From Paraburkholderia franconis (GTDB lineage Bacteria; Pseudomonadota; Gammaproteobacteria; Burkholderiales; Burkholderiaceae): DNA of 64,000 bases. Below, in pieces: positions 8,791-18,823 of the stretch. The stretch covers positions 124,001 through 188,000 of the forward strand of contig NZ_WHNP01000004.1 of NCBI RefSeq assembly GCF_009362735.1, read 5' to 3'. The position numbers and the translations under genes were made by a program. Below the pieces are notes generated by a model. The model had not been told where the DNA came from and did no database searches. It worked only from the letters and a program-made list of their open reading frames with translations. Numbering within the stretch: position 1 is the stretch's first letter; every line of letters begins with the position of its first letter.

Positions 8791-8825
8791 AAGCAGTCCG
8801 CAAGGTCGCGCCTTGCGAACTGCTT
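8791..8825 (+). terminator. Hairpin between ahpC and ahpF
   Basis: Near-perfect 15-base arms AAGCAGTCCGCAAGG and CCTTGCGAACTGCTT around loop TCGCG, with one mismatch. No T-run follows, so it may be an attenuator or RNA-stabilising structure. A second, weaker hairpin (GCGGCGCCAC / GTGGTGCCGC) precedes it at 8761-8787. Confidence 0.5.
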
Positions 8826-8910
8826 TACTGCCGTGCGTGCGCTTTGTCGAAAAAGCGCGCAGGGCACGAATCAAACACCCATTCCCATCTCGCCACGGAC
8901 CCGAAAAACC

Positions 8911-10503
8911 ATGCTCGACGCGAATCTGAAGACCCAACTCAAAGCCTACCTCGAGAAAGTCAGCCGTCCCATCGAGATCGTCGCTTCGATCGACGACAGC
9001 GCGAAATCGCAGGAACTGATCGCGCTGCTGAACGACATCGCATCGTTGTCGGAGCGCGTGAGCGTGATCGAGCGCCGCGATGACGCCGAGCGCAAGCCGT
9101 CGTTTTCGATCGGCGAGCCGGGCAAGGCTGCCGGCATCCGCTTCGCCGGCATTCCGATGGGTCATGAGTTCACGTCGCTGGTGCTCGCGCTGCTGCAAAC
9201 GGGCGGCCACCCGATCAAGCTCGACGATGCCGTGATCCAGCAGATCCGCGAACTCGACGGAGACTACGCGTTCGAGACGTACTTCTCGCTGTCGTGCCAG
9301 AACTGCCCGGAAGTCGTGCAGGCGCTCAACATCATGGCGCTGATCAACCCCCGCATCCGCCACACGGCGATCGACGGCGCAGTGTTTCAGAACGAAGTCG
9401 AGTCGCGTCAGATCATGGCCGTGCCGACGATGTTCCTGAACGGCGAAGTGTTCGGCCAGGGCCGCAGCGGCGTGAAGGAAATCCTCGCGAAGCTCGACAC
9501 TAACGCCGGCGCGCGCGCCGCGAAGGAACTGGAGAAGAAGCCGGTGTTCGACGTGCTGATCGTCGGCGGCGGTCCTGCGGGTGCGGCGGCTGCGATCTAT
9601 TCGGCGCGCAAGGGCATCAAGACGGGCGTGGTCGCGGAACGCTTCGGCGGCCAGGTGCTCGATACGCTCGCGATCGAAAACTTCGTCTCGGTGCAGGAGA
9701 CGGAAGGACCGAAGTTCGCGACTGCGCTCGAACAGCACGTGAAGAGCTATGAAGTCGACGTAATGGACGTGCAACGCGCCGAAGCGCTGATTCCGGGCCG
9801 CATCAACGAAGTGCGCCTCGCGAGCGGCGCGGCGCTGAAGGCGAAGACGATCGTGCTGGCGACGGGCGCGCGCTGGCGCGAGATCAACGTGCCGGGCGAG
9901 CGCGAGTACCGCAATCACGGTGTCGCGTACTGCCCGCACTGCGACGGCCCGCTCTTCAAGGGCAAGCGCGTCGCGGTGATTGGCGGCGGCAACTCGGGCG
10001 TCGAAGCGGCGATCGATCTGGCGGGCATCGTGAGCCAGGTGACGCTGATCGAATTCGGCGCAACGCTGCGCGCCGACGAAGTGCTGCAACGCAAGCTGCG
10101 CAGTCTCGCGAACGTGACGGTCATCACGCAGGCGCAAACCACGGAAATCACGGGCGACGGCAAGAAGGTCAGCGGCTTGACCTACACGGACCGCGCGTCG
10201 GGCGAATCGAAGCATGTCGAGCTCGAAGGCGTGTTCGTGCAGATCGGTCTCGTGCCGAACACCGAATGGCTGAAGGGCACGGTCGAACTGTCGAAGCACG
10301 GCGAGATCGTCGTCGATGCGAAAGGTGCGACGTCGGTGCCGGGCGTGTTCGCCGCCGGCGACGTGACGACGGTGCCGTTCAAGCAGATCGTGATCGCCGT
10401 GGGCGAGGGCGCAAAGGCATCGCTGGCCGCGTTCGATCATCTGATCCGTACGAGCGTCGACGATGTGGAAGACGCGCAGGCGGCGGAACTCGTCGAGGCT
10501 TGA
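8911..10503 (+). CDS. ahpF: Alkyl hydroperoxide reductase subunit F
   Basis: A 530-residue flavoprotein disulfide reductase that passes electrons from NADH through FAD and two Cys pairs to AhpC. The N-terminal thioredoxin-like double domain carries Cys129/Cys132 (SCQNCPEVV). A Rossmann FAD site [12 protein letters not shown] follows at about 219-230. The redox pair Cys341/Cys344 lies in YCPHCDGP, and the NAD site in [16 protein letters not shown]. The start ATG at 8911 gives the family N-terminus [15 protein letters not shown]. The frame remains open into the intergenic region, but that part is not AhpF-like. A terminator follows at 10536. Confidence 0.97.
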   Translation: MLDANLKTQLKAYLEKVSRPIEIVASIDDSAKSQELIALLNDIASLSERVSVIERRDDAERKPSFSIGEPGKAAGIRFAGIPMGHEFTSLVLALLQTGGHPIKLDDAVIQQIRELDGDYAFETYFSLSCQNCPEVVQALNIMALINPRIRHTAIDGAVFQNEVESRQIMAVPTMFLNGEVFGQGRSGVKEILAKLDTNAGARAAKELEKKPVFDVLIVGGGPAGAAAAIYSARKGIKTGVVAERFGGQVLDTLAIENFVSVQETEGPKFATALEQHVKSYEVDVMDVQRAEALIPGRINEVRLASGAALKAKTIVLATGARWREINVPGEREYRNHGVAYCPHCDGPLFKGKRVAVIGGGNSGVEAAIDLAGIVSQVTLIEFGATLRADEVLQRKLRSLANVTVITQAQTTEITGDGKKVSGLTYTDRASGESKHVELEGVFVQIGLVPNTEWLKGTVELSKHGEIVVDAKGATSVPGVFAAGDVTTVPFKQIVIAVGEGAKASLAAFDHLIRTSVDDVEDAQAAELVEA

Positions 10504-10535
10504 TCGACGGGTTCGCGAATCGATGCGGATGGACG

Positions 10536-10565
10536 GGCTAGCTACGGCTAGCCTGTTTTTGTTTG
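10536..10565 (+). terminator. Rho-independent terminator after ahpF
   Basis: Perfect stem GGCTAGC / GCTAGCC with loop TACG (10536-10553), followed by the T-rich run TGTTTTTGTTT. It lies 33 bases after the ahpF stop. Confidence 0.85.
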
Positions 10566-10696
10566 CGCGGGCCCGACGCGCGGGGGCGCTCGTTGGAAAG
10601 GCTGCCGTCGGCTTCTGCGAAATCATGTCGCACGGCTGTTGTGCATGCGGGCACTATCATGAATGGTGTTCCCGACCTGCGCACATCGATTCGACA

Positions 10697-10909
10697 ATGG
10701 CCAAGAAATTTCCACTGCATCCGATGCATCCTGAACGGATCTGTTGGGGATGCGATCATTACTGCCCTAAAGATTCGATGCAGTGCGGCAATGGGTCGAG
10801 CAGAACACAGCACCCCATCGAACTGCTCGGCGACGACTGGTACGCAGTGGGCGACTGGGGAATCGAGGTTCCTGAAGAAGCGAACGAATCGCATAGCGTG
10901 CCGCAGTAG
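10697..10909 (+). CDS. DUF3079 small Cys-rich protein
   Basis: A 70-residue protein beginning MAKKFPLHPMHPERICWGCD, then YCPKDSMQCGNG and RTQHPIELLGDDWY, which is the DUF3079 signature. The four Cys in two CxxC/Cx5C-like pairs suggest a bound metal. The family is of unknown function. The frame is open upstream, and an in-frame ATG at 10625 would add a His/Cys-rich leader (MSHGCCACGHYHEWC); the family start at 10697 is used, although no ribosome-binding site is obvious. Confidence 0.75.
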   Translation: MAKKFPLHPMHPERICWGCDHYCPKDSMQCGNGSSRTQHPIELLGDDWYAVGDWGIEVPEEANESHSVPQ

Positions 10910-11199
10910 ATTTTGCGTCGTCGAAGCGGTTGCAAACTCATCTCCTCCTGCACGAGCCAGCGCGCTCGATATCTCCGCGAAGCAACCTCCGCTTTGTGAG
11001 TCCACGTCATCAACCTGGTGTCCTTTCCCATCGAGCGCCGCTGACATAAAGGCGCATCGCCATTCGCTCGATTGACCAATCTTGACAGTAGCGGGCAATC
11101 CTCTGTGCTACCGTTTTTGAATATCTGTTCGGAATGCGAATCGAACCGTACTGGCATCAAGATCGCAATTTCACCGGAAATTCATGGAGGAGAAAGCTG

Positions 11200-12399
11200 T
11201 TGAAGAATCTGACAAAACTGACGTTGATCAGCCTTTCGCTGACCACTTTGACGCTGACGGGCTGCGGCAAGAAAGAGCCTCAGCCGCAGGCTGACGCACA
11301 AGCCGCTGGCCGTGCTGTTGAGACAGTGGTGAAGATCGGCCATGTGGGGCCGCTGACGGGCGGCAGCAGCCACCTCGGCAAGGACAACGAGAACGGCGCG
11401 CGTCTCGCCGTGGAAGAGATCAACAAGACGGGGCTCGTGATCGGAGGGCGCAAGGTGCGTCTCGAACTGGACGGCGAAGACGACGCAGCCGATCCGAAGA
11501 CGGGGACGCAGATCGCGCAAAAGTTCGTCGACGAGCACGTCGTCGCGGTGATCGGCCACTTGAACTCCGGCGTCTCGATTCCCGCGTCGCGCATCTACAA
11601 CGATGCGAACATCGTCGAGATTTCGCCGTCGTCGACCAATCCGGACTATACGAAGCAGGGCTACAAAAGTGCGTATCGCGTGGTCGCGACGGATGCGCAG
11701 CAGGGGCCCGCGCTCGGCAATTATGCGCTCAAGTCGCTGAATGCGAAGTCGATTGCCGTCGTCGACGATGCGACGGCGTACGGCAAGGGTCTCGCCGACG
11801 AGTTCGCGAAAGCGGCGCAGGCGGGCGGCGGCCGCATCGTCGCGCGCGAGGCCACGACCGACAAGGCAACCGATTTCCGCGCCATTCTCACCACGATCAA
11901 GAGTGCGCATCCCGACGTCATCATGTTCGGCGGCATGGACTCGACCGTCGGTCCGTTCATCCGCCAGGCGGCGGCGCTCGGCTTGACCGCCAAGGTACTG
12001 AGCGGCGACGGCGCATGCACGGAGAAAGTGGCCGAACTAGCGGGCGACGCGGTCAACAATCTTGTCTGTTCTGAAGCGAGTCTCGCCGTGTCGCGCATGC
12101 CGAAGGGCGCCGAGTTCGAAAAGCGCTTCGAGGCGCGCTTCAATGGGCCGATTCTCTTCAACGCGCCCTTCGCCTACGACGCCGTGTACGTTGTCGCCGA
12201 CGCAATGAAGCGGGCCAACACGACGGATGCCGCGAAGGTGCTGGACGCGATCGCTGCCACCGATTACAACGGCGTAATCGGCCGCATCGCATTCGATGCA
12301 CACGGTGACATGAAGGAAGGCGCGATCACGCTGTATCGCTATCAGGACAGGAAGAAGACACTTCTCGATGTCGTGAGCTTCGGCGGCGCGTCGGCCTGA
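11200..12399 (+). CDS. Branched-chain amino acid-type ABC substrate-binding lipoprotein
   Basis: A 399-residue periplasmic binding protein of the LivJ/LivK (Peripla_BP_6) family. The start is TTG at 11200: a strong GGAGGAGAAAG lies eight bases ahead and gives an ideal lipoprotein signal with lipobox LTGC (Cys22). Family landmarks follow: VVKIGHVGPLTGGSSHLGKD, AVIGHLNSGVSIPASRIY and DVIMFGGMDSTVGPFIRQA. The anchored form is unusual for this mostly soluble Gram-negative family. No livH, livM, livG or livF gene is adjacent, so it must serve a distant transporter or act in sensing. The substrate is not predictable. Confidence 0.88.
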   Translation: MKNLTKLTLISLSLTTLTLTGCGKKEPQPQADAQAAGRAVETVVKIGHVGPLTGGSSHLGKDNENGARLAVEEINKTGLVIGGRKVRLELDGEDDAADPKTGTQIAQKFVDEHVVAVIGHLNSGVSIPASRIYNDANIVEISPSSTNPDYTKQGYKSAYRVVATDAQQGPALGNYALKSLNAKSIAVVDDATAYGKGLADEFAKAAQAGGGRIVAREATTDKATDFRAILTTIKSAHPDVIMFGGMDSTVGPFIRQAAALGLTAKVLSGDGACTEKVAELAGDAVNNLVCSEASLAVSRMPKGAEFEKRFEARFNGPILFNAPFAYDAVYVVADAMKRANTTDAAKVLDAIAATDYNGVIGRIAFDAHGDMKEGAITLYRYQDRKKTLLDVVSFGGASA

Positions 12400-12405
12400 G
12401 TCTGC

Positions 12406-12876
12406 TCAAGAGGAGTGATGCAACCGGCGCGGCTTCTGCCTGGCGCGAGCCGCGCTGTCCGTTACCAGCTTTCCGCCCGAGCCGGCCACTTCCTTGCCGA
12501 TTCCGGATGGATTGACGCCACCCAGCATCAGTTGTTCGGTGGACCAGCGATAGTAAACGTTTGGGCGACGCGCGCCAGTTTTGCGGACGGCTTTGTGCTT
12601 ACGTCGTATCGCGCGCTCAGGCATCGGTTTCGGCGCATAAACTTTGGCGGTGGGCTTCGCAGATACGCCACTGAAGTTTTCCAACGACAGCACGACGATC
12701 GTCGGCTCAAGACCGGGCTGAACCGCTAACACATCGGCGGCACACAGTGCGAGTCCGCATACCGTGAGCGCGAGCCGCCGGACTAACGTGGCGAGGTGAA
12801 CGCGTGCGCGCCACTTGTGACACCTTTCGATGTGTCGCCTCGCGCGAGCGCGGGCATATGACTTCTGACCGATCAA
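12406..12876 (-). CDS. Putative exported protein, TTG start coupled to rlpA
   Basis: A 156-residue frame with no ATG or GTG in the useful region. The only sensible start is the TTG at 12876, which overlaps the rlpA stop as TTGA, the geometry of translational coupling. After a basic leader (RARARRHIERCHKWR) comes a hydrophobic stretch (TLVRRLALTVCGLALCAADVLA) like a signal peptide or anchor. A mature part with KAVRKTGARRPNVYYRW and MLGGVNPSGIGKEVAG follows. Family not recognised. The protein-like tail and the overlap support it; the long basic leader argues for caution. Confidence 0.4.
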   Translation of the reverse strand: MIGQKSYARARARRHIERCHKWRARVHLATLVRRLALTVCGLALCAADVLAVQPGLEPTIVVLSLENFSGVSAKPTAKVYAPKPMPERAIRRKHKAVRKTGARRPNVYYRWSTEQLMLGGVNPSGIGKEVAGSGGKLVTDSAARARQKPRRLHHSS

Positions 12877-13412
12877 GATTCCGGTCCGTCGACCGACGTC
12901 AATTTGTCGGCTGTCTTCCCGATCCGCTCGATCTGTACGCGCCTCGACCGCGCGTGCGTCAGTCCTAGTGCCTTCGCCGCTGCGTAAGAGAGATCGATGA
13001 TGCGGCCCCTCACGAACGGGCCGCGATCGTTGATGCGCACGACGATCGACTTCTCCGTTGCCAACAAAGTGACGCGCACGTACGAACCGAACGGTAGCGT
13101 GCGATGAGCGGCCGTCATCGACAGATGGTCGTAGCGTTCTCCGTTTGCGGTCCGGCGTCCGTGAAACTTTGATGCATACCAAGAGGCATCGCCTGATTGC
13201 AGCGCACCACCCATAGATTTGAACGCGATGTTCAACGGCGGCGTGAGTGGCTCGCTTGCTGAAATATCGACAGAAGTGGCGGTCGACGTAAGCGGCGCCG
13301 AATCTGGGATGGTTGCGATCTGACTGGATACCTGTTGCTCAGTTGGGTTTTGCGCACAAGCGACACATAAACCCGAAATGAATAGTATTCCAAAATAGCG
13401 GATAGACAACAC
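12873..13412 (-). CDS. rlpA: RlpA-like septal lytic transglycosylase (lipoprotein)
   Basis: A 179-residue RlpA family protein, which in other Gram-negatives cleaves denuded peptidoglycan at septa from the outer membrane. An N-terminal lipoprotein-like signal ends near Cys19 (GLCVAC, an atypical lipobox with Cys at -3). The double-psi beta-barrel follows at about 72-170: GDASWYASKFHGRRTANGE, LPFGSYVRVTLL, VVRINDRGPFVRGRIIDLS and AAAKALG. The catalytic-type Asp of NDRGPF is present. There is no C-terminal SPOR domain, so septal targeting must differ from E. coli RlpA. The gene overlaps the exported-protein gene downstream by four bases. Confidence 0.85.
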   Translation of the reverse strand: MLSIRYFGILFISGLCVACAQNPTEQQVSSQIATIPDSAPLTSTATSVDISASEPLTPPLNIAFKSMGGALQSGDASWYASKFHGRRTANGERYDHLSMTAAHRTLPFGSYVRVTLLATEKSIVVRINDRGPFVRGRIIDLSYAAAKALGLTHARSRRVQIERIGKTADKLTSVDGPES

Positions 13413-13595
13413 GATCGATCCTGAATCGTCACGAGAAACGGGATCTAACGGTCTCGAAAAGTTTGCGTTGACGAAGTGCCGGCGTCGCGCCGAATTCTTG
13501 ACAGATGTTTACCGTTATCGCGACGGGAACGGGTGCGCGTGAGATGAGCGCGACGGAGGGCAGGCGTCCGAAAACGCCCGCCAGAACCGCTGTGG

Positions 13596-14096
13596 TCACT
13601 TGCCCATCACAGCTTCGAGCGATTCGCCCGTCACGACGATCTCCGTGCGGCGATTACGTGCGCGGCCTTCGGGCGTGTCGTTGTCCGAGACCGGACGGTC
13701 GAACGCATAGCCCTTCAGCGAAATGCGCGAGGCGTCGATGCCGCGGTGCTCCAGTTCATCCGCGACCGTCTTTGCGCGCGCTTCCGACAATTGCTGGTTG
13801 TATTCGCGCGTGCCGACGTTATCCGTATGGCCTCCGACGATCATCGGCTTTTTCGTGCGGTTCAGCACGACGACGACGCGTGCGATGGCAGGTTCGGAGT
13901 CGGCGCGCAAGCTCGACTCGTTGAAGTTGAACAGGACTTTCTCGGGCAGACGCACCTGCACGCCGTCCTTGACTTGCGTCACTTCGATGCCGGCTTTCCG
14001 GTTGAGCGCTTCTTCATTTTGACGATCGAGTCCCGAGCAGGCGGCCAGCAGCGAAAGGGACAAGGCGCAGGTGAAGAGAGGCAACAGTTTTCTCAT
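13596..14096 (-). CDS. OmpA-family peptidoglycan-binding lipoprotein
   Basis: A 166-residue lipoprotein (signal MRKLLPLFTCALSLSLLAAC, modified Cys20) with a C-terminal OmpA/MotB domain. Seen: KVLFNFNESSLRADSEPAIARV, GGHTDNVGTREYNQQLSEARA and KGYAFDRPVSDNDTPEGRARNRR. The Asp and Arg that bind diaminopimelate are in TDNVGT and GRARNRRTE. Expected to link outer membrane and cell wall. The frame runs upstream, but the ATG at 14096 sits exactly at the signal peptide. Confidence 0.88.
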   Translation of the reverse strand: MRKLLPLFTCALSLSLLAACSGLDRQNEEALNRKAGIEVTQVKDGVQVRLPEKVLFNFNESSLRADSEPAIARVVVVLNRTKKPMIVGGHTDNVGTREYNQQLSEARAKTVADELEHRGIDASRISLKGYAFDRPVSDNDTPEGRARNRRTEIVVTGESLEAVMGK

Positions 14097-14696
14097 GATC
14101 GTGGTGTCTTTGCGGAAGTTGGGAACGGACGGGCGCTTTTTGCGAGCGACAGTCGGATCATCGCGCGACAACTGCGATGCGAAGGCAAGCGCTTCGAACC
14201 TCGATTCTTGATCCGAAAAGTCAAGATTGTGATTACTTATCCATAGTTTTTTCGAAATTTGACAGGAAGGTGTCGCATGTAAGCGCCGGATTGCAAACAA
14301 GCGTGAAGCTATCGGCCGACGACGGCGCGTGACGCATCAACGATCCGCGTTCGCTGGCGTCACTCGAAAGCAGCGCTGCCGGCATTCGCGACAAGTGAAA
14401 TGCGGGTTTCGGATCTCTGAGCGGACCGAGAAGCGATCACGAGACTGAGACAAGCCAAGAAATGTCTGTGCGTCGCTGACCAAACGGGCCGCTGCTACGG
14501 GACAAGTCCCCCGCTGAGCATCGACCGTGTGACATCAGGTCGCACGCCTAACACCACATTCCCGGCTGTGTCCTTGATGGAGATCACGATTTCAAAAACG
14601 ACGCGTCCCTAGAATCGCGGAGCACATAAGACCTTGTGCACTTTGCCTTGCAAACCCCACACGTGCATAGCGTGGTTCAACGATCATTGGGCAAAT
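14097..14696. other. Intergenic ahead of cyoA
   Basis: 600 bases between divergent genes. No credible reading frame or RNA was found. It should carry the cyo promoter; a TAGAAT -10-like element at about 14611 has no good -35 partner. The stretch 14200-14270 is AT-richer and would suit the OmpA-lipoprotein promoter. Confidence 0.45.
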
Positions 14697-15596
14697 ATGT
14701 TAGCCAAAAGAACCTTTAGAGGTTGCCTCATACCGGTCAGCATCGGTCTGACCGCGTTTCTCACGGGATGTCAACTCGAAGTGCTTGATCCGAAAGGCAG
14801 CGTCGGGGTCGCCGAAAAGTCGCTGATAGCGACGGCGACCTGGACGATGCTGATCGTCGTCATTCCCGTCATTCTGTTGACTTTATTGTTCGCGTGGCGC
14901 TATCGGGCGTCGAACCGGAACGCGGCCTACGCGCCGAAGTGGTCGCATTCCACGGCAATCGAAGTGGTCGTGTGGACGATACCCGCGCTGATCATTCTGT
15001 TCCTCGGCATCCTGACGTGGAGAACCACGCACGAGCTCGATCCGTACAAGCCGCTCGAATCGAACGTCAAGCCGATCGACGTCGAAGTCGTCGCGCTCGA
15101 CTGGAAGTGGCTCTTCATCTATCCCGACCTCGGAATTGCTTCGGTGAACCAGCTGGCGATGCCCGTCGGCACGCCCGTCAACTTCCATATCACGTCCGAC
15201 TCGGTGATGAACTCGTTCTTCATCCCGCAACTCGGCACGCAGGTCTACGCGATGGCGGGCATGCAGACGCGTGTGCATCTGATCGCGGACGCGCCGGGCG
15301 ACTACGCGGGCGTGTCGGCGAATTTCAGCGGCAAGGGCTTCTCGGACATGAAGTTCCGCACGCTCGCCGTGAGTCAGGCCGATTTCAACGGCTGGGTGCA
15401 GAAGGTCAAGGCGTCGCCGGACCGGCTCGATATGGACCACTACGGCGTGGTCGCGAAGCCCGGCGAGAAGGAGCCGGTGCGCTATTTCTCGTCGGTGGAT
15501 CCGAAGCTGTTCCACAACGTTATTGCGAAATACAACAGTGGCCATGTCGTCGATTTCCGTGACGCCAACTGCGGCACGAACGCTTCGAAGGAGTAA
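14697..15596 (+). CDS. cyoA: Cytochrome bo3 quinol oxidase subunit II
   Basis: A 299-residue subunit II of the proton-pumping bo3-type ubiquinol oxidase in the inner membrane. It has a lipoprotein signal (FLTGC, Cys25), two membrane spans (about 45-65 and 88-108) and a periplasmic cupredoxin domain (LDWKWLFIYPDLGIASVNQL, SVMNSFFIPQLGTQVYAM, ANFSGKGFSDMKF). The CuA-ligand Cys pair of cytochrome c oxidases is absent, as expected for a quinol oxidase. ATG at 14697 is preferred over an upstream one because it places the signal at the N-terminus. First gene of cyoABCD, 3 bases before cyoB. Confidence 0.95.
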   Translation: MLAKRTFRGCLIPVSIGLTAFLTGCQLEVLDPKGSVGVAEKSLIATATWTMLIVVIPVILLTLLFAWRYRASNRNAAYAPKWSHSTAIEVVVWTIPALIILFLGILTWRTTHELDPYKPLESNVKPIDVEVVALDWKWLFIYPDLGIASVNQLAMPVGTPVNFHITSDSVMNSFFIPQLGTQVYAMAGMQTRVHLIADAPGDYAGVSANFSGKGFSDMKFRTLAVSQADFNGWVQKVKASPDRLDMDHYGVVAKPGEKEPVRYFSSVDPKLFHNVIAKYNSGHVVDFRDANCGTNASKE

Positions 15597-15599
15597 CGC

Positions 15600-17612
15600 A
15601 TGTTCGGCAATCTGACTTTAGATGCGATTCCGTTCGATCAGCCGATCATCATGGGCGCGGGCGCTCTCATGGGGCTGATCGTTCTGGCCATCGCAGTGTT
15701 TCTTACGCGCGCGCACAAGTGGCGCTGGCTGTGGTCCGAATGGCTCACGAGCGTCGATCACAAGAGAATCGGCGTGATGTATATCGTCGTGGCCGTGCTG
15801 ATGCTGCTGCGCGGCTTCGCTGACGCCGTGATGATGCGTCTGCAACTCGCGTTCGCGAGCGGCGGCGCGGCGGGCTATCTGCCGCCGCATCACTACGACC
15901 AGATCTTCACCGCACACGGCGTCATCATGATTTTCTTCATGGCGATGGCGCTGATGGTGGGCCTGTTCAACATCGTCGTGCCGCTGCAGATCGGCGCGCG
16001 TGACGTCGCGTTCCCGTTCCTGAATTCGCTGAGTTTCTGGATGACGGCGATCAGCGCGATCCTGATGAACATTTCGCTCGTGATCGGTGAGTTCGCGCAG
16101 GTCGGCTGGCTGGCGTATCCGCCGCTCTCCGAGTTGCAGTTCAGCCCCGGCGTGGGCGTCGACTATTACATCTGGGCGCTGGAGCTGTCCGGTGTCGGCA
16201 CACTGATCACAGCAATCAACTTCTTCGTGACGATCGTCAGGATGCGCGCACCTGGCATGACGCTGATGAAGATGCCTGTGTTCACGTGGACGGCGCTCTG
16301 CTCGAACGTGCTGATCATGGCGACATTCCCGATCCTGACGGTTGCGCTGGCGCTGCTCGGCCTCGACCGCTACATGGACATGCACTTTTTCACGAACGAG
16401 GCCGGCGGCAACGCGATGCTGTATCTGAACCTGATCTGGGCCTGGGGACACCCGGAGGTCTACATCCTGGTTCTGCCTGCGTTCGGCATCTATTCGGAAG
16501 TGATCTCGACGTTCGCGAAGAAGCCTCTGTTCGGCTACAAGACGATGGTGTACGCATCGTGCGTGATCATGGTGCTGGCGTTCCTCGTGTGGGCGCACCA
16601 CTTCTTCACGATGGGTTCGGGCGCTGACGTCAATTCGTTCTTCGGCATCGCGACGATGATCATTGCGATTCCGACGGGCGTGAAGATCTTCAACTGGCTG
16701 TTCACGATCTACCGCGGCCGCCTCGAAATCACGGCGCCCGTGCTTTGGACCATCGGCTTCATGATCACGTTCACGATCGGCGGCATGACTGGCGTGATGC
16801 TGGCGATTCCGGGCGCGGACTTCGTGCTGCACAACAGCCTGTTCCTGATCGCGCACTTCCATAACGCGATCATCGGCGGCGTGGTGTTCGGCTATCTCGC
16901 CGGTTTCAGCTACTGGTTCCCGAAGGTGTTCGGCTTCAAGCTGAACGACAAGCTCGGCAAGAGCGCGTTCTGGTGCTGGTTCGTCGGCTTCTACGTGGCG
17001 TTCATGCCGCTCTACGTGCTCGGCTTCATGGGTGCGACGCGCCGTCTGAATCACTACGACAACCCGGCATGGCAGCCGTACATGATCGCTGCCGCGTTCG
17101 GTGTCGCGCTGATCGCGATCGGCGTCGTGTTCCAGGTCACGCAGGTGGTAGTGAGCATCATCAACCGCAACAAGCCGGAATATCGCGACGTCACGGGCGA
17201 TCCGTGGGGTGCGCGCACGCTCGAATGGTCGATCTCGTCGCCTCCGCCCGCCTATAACTTCGCGACGATTCCCGTCGTCGAGGAACTGGATGCGTTCGCG
17301 CACATGAAGGAAACGGGCCGAGGTCTCGGCGTGCAGGCGGACTATCAGGACATCCATATGCCGTCGAACACCGGCGCTGGCTTCTTCATCGGCATGTTCA
17401 GCCTCGCGCTCGGTTTCGCTGCCGTGTGGCATATCTGGTGGCTCGCGATCGTGTCGCTGGTGGCGATCGCGGCGACCGTGATCGGCCGCAGCTTCGGCCG
17501 CGACGAGGGCTACTACATTCCGGCCGACGTGGTGCGGTCAATCGAAAACAAAGGCCGCGCGCCGCTTCCGAAGCATGCCGAAGCGCCGCTGGCTCTCGCG
17601 GAGGTCGAGTGA
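15600..17612 (+). CDS. cyoB: Cytochrome bo3 quinol oxidase subunit I
   Basis: A 670-residue haem-copper oxidase core subunit holding low-spin haem, haem o3 and CuB. Seen: [10 protein letters not shown] near the start, haem ligand region [34 protein letters not shown] (CuB His and the cross-linked Tyr), WAHHFFTMG (CuB His pair) and [17 protein letters not shown] (haem ligand His). Length matches E. coli CyoB (663 aa) and about 15 membrane spans are expected. It reduces O2 to water with proton pumping. The stop overlaps the cyoC start (TGATG). Confidence 0.97.
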   Translation: MFGNLTLDAIPFDQPIIMGAGALMGLIVLAIAVFLTRAHKWRWLWSEWLTSVDHKRIGVMYIVVAVLMLLRGFADAVMMRLQLAFASGGAAGYLPPHHYDQIFTAHGVIMIFFMAMALMVGLFNIVVPLQIGARDVAFPFLNSLSFWMTAISAILMNISLVIGEFAQVGWLAYPPLSELQFSPGVGVDYYIWALELSGVGTLITAINFFVTIVRMRAPGMTLMKMPVFTWTALCSNVLIMATFPILTVALALLGLDRYMDMHFFTNEAGGNAMLYLNLIWAWGHPEVYILVLPAFGIYSEVISTFAKKPLFGYKTMVYASCVIMVLAFLVWAHHFFTMGSGADVNSFFGIATMIIAIPTGVKIFNWLFTIYRGRLEITAPVLWTIGFMITFTIGGMTGVMLAIPGADFVLHNSLFLIAHFHNAIIGGVVFGYLAGFSYWFPKVFGFKLNDKLGKSAFWCWFVGFYVAFMPLYVLGFMGATRRLNHYDNPAWQPYMIAAAFGVALIAIGVVFQVTQVVVSIINRNKPEYRDVTGDPWGARTLEWSISSPPPAYNFATIPVVEELDAFAHMKETGRGLGVQADYQDIHMPSNTGAGFFIGMFSLALGFAAVWHIWWLAIVSLVAIAATVIGRSFGRDEGYYIPADVVRSIENKGRAPLPKHAEAPLALAEVE

Positions 17613-18226
17613 TGCTGCAAAAAGTCTCTGCCGCAACCTTGAACGAGGTCGACGGCCACGGCCATCATGGCGAATCGCATTCGGTGTTCGGCTTCTGGCT
17701 GTACCTGATGACCGACTGCGTGCTGTTCGCGTCGTTGTTCGCGGTGTTCGCCGTCATGGCGCACCAGTTCAACGCCGGGCCGACGGGCAAGGATCTGTTC
17801 GACATTCCCGGCGTCGCCCTCGAAACGGCTGCGCTGCTGTTAAGCAGCATCACCTACGGCTTCGCGATGGTCGCTGCGCGCCGCGACAACCCGCGTGCGG
17901 TGCTGACGTGGCTCGCCGTCACGTTCGTGCTCGGCCTCGTGTTCCTTAAGCTGGAACTGACGGAGTTCTCGCATCTGATCGCGGAAGGCGCAGGTCCGTC
18001 GCGCAGCGCGTTCCTGTCGTCGTTCTTCGCGCTGGTCGGGACGCACGGTTTGCACGTCGCGACGGGCCTGATCTGGATGGCCGTGCTGGCCGTTCAGGTA
18101 GCGCGCGCGCCGCAGCTGACGCAGCGCGAGATCACGCGTCTGACGTGCCTGAGCCTCTTCTGGCACTTCCTCGACGTCGTGTGGATCGGCGTGTTTACCT
18201 TTGTCTATCTCGGGAGCGTGCTCTAA
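17612..18226 (+). CDS. cyoC: Cytochrome bo3 quinol oxidase subunit III
   Basis: A 204-residue subunit III with five membrane spans, matching E. coli CyoC in length. Seen: [56 protein letters not shown] and [18 protein letters not shown] His-rich start ([11 protein letters not shown]) is typical. Its ATG overlaps the cyoB stop by one base, so translation is coupled; cyoD starts immediately after its stop. Confidence 0.96.
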   Translation: MLQKVSAATLNEVDGHGHHGESHSVFGFWLYLMTDCVLFASLFAVFAVMAHQFNAGPTGKDLFDIPGVALETAALLLSSITYGFAMVAARRDNPRAVLTWLAVTFVLGLVFLKLELTEFSHLIAEGAGPSRSAFLSSFFALVGTHGLHVATGLIWMAVLAVQVARAPQLTQREITRLTCLSLFWHFLDVVWIGVFTFVYLGSVL

Positions 18227-18568
18227 ATGGCTCACTCGAATTCACATGCGCTTCATTCGGAAGCGGGCCACGGCGGTATCGGCAGTTATCTGGTCGGTTT
18301 CGTTCTGGCCGTGGCGTTGACGGCCGCGGCGTTCGGCGTCGTGATGCAAGGCTGGCTGCCCGCCGGTTCGGCACCGCTCGCGCTTGCCGCGCTTGCCGTC
18401 GTGCAGATCGTCGTGCATCTGGTGTTTTTCCTGCACATGAGCGTGTCGACGTCGGGCCAGCGCTGGAATACCCTCGCGCTCGCTTACACGGTGCTTGCCG
18501 CGATGTTCCTCGTGTTCGGGACGGTGTGGGTGATGCACAACGTCAGCATGAACATGATGTCGCGCTAA
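18227..18568 (+). CDS. cyoD: Cytochrome bo3 quinol oxidase subunit IV
   Basis: A 113-residue subunit IV with three membrane spans (IGSYLVGFVLAVALTAAAFG, LALAALAVVQIVVHLVFFLHM, TVLAAMFLVFGTVWVMHNV). It assists assembly of subunit I. Last gene of the operon and followed by a terminator. The haem o synthase gene cyoE, often next in this operon, is not here and must be elsewhere. Confidence 0.95.
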   Translation: MAHSNSHALHSEAGHGGIGSYLVGFVLAVALTAAAFGVVMQGWLPAGSAPLALAALAVVQIVVHLVFFLHMSVSTSGQRWNTLALAYTVLAAMFLVFGTVWVMHNVSMNMMSR

Positions 18569-18626
18569 CAGCGTTGACGATGTATCCGCGCATCGCGTCG
18601 TAGGGCGCGATGCAGGCGGAAATAAT

Positions 18627-18658
18627 GCCGAAGGACAGCGATGTTCTTCGGCTTTTTT
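18627..18658 (+). terminator. Terminator of the cyo operon
   Basis: Stem GCCGAAG / CTTCGGC (18627-18633, 18646-18652) followed by six T, 58 bases after cyoD. Confidence 0.85.
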
Positions 18659-18823
18659 GTTGGCACGCGCCGACGGGTGCCGCTAGTCACGCGAACGGAG
18701 AAGCGAGGCGGAAGCCACGACGCCGCAATGTCGTATCAGGCGGCGCAAGTCGCCGTGCAAGCCGTGGGAAATAAAAGCGGGCGGGGCACCGCAAAGCGGG
18801 AAGTACGCGCAGAGCCAGAACGC

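Noticed and set aside
15618..17432. 604-codon open frame opposite cyoB
   Set aside because: Composition is dominated by Arg, His, Asp and Glu, as expected from reading a membrane-protein gene backwards. cyoB is certain.
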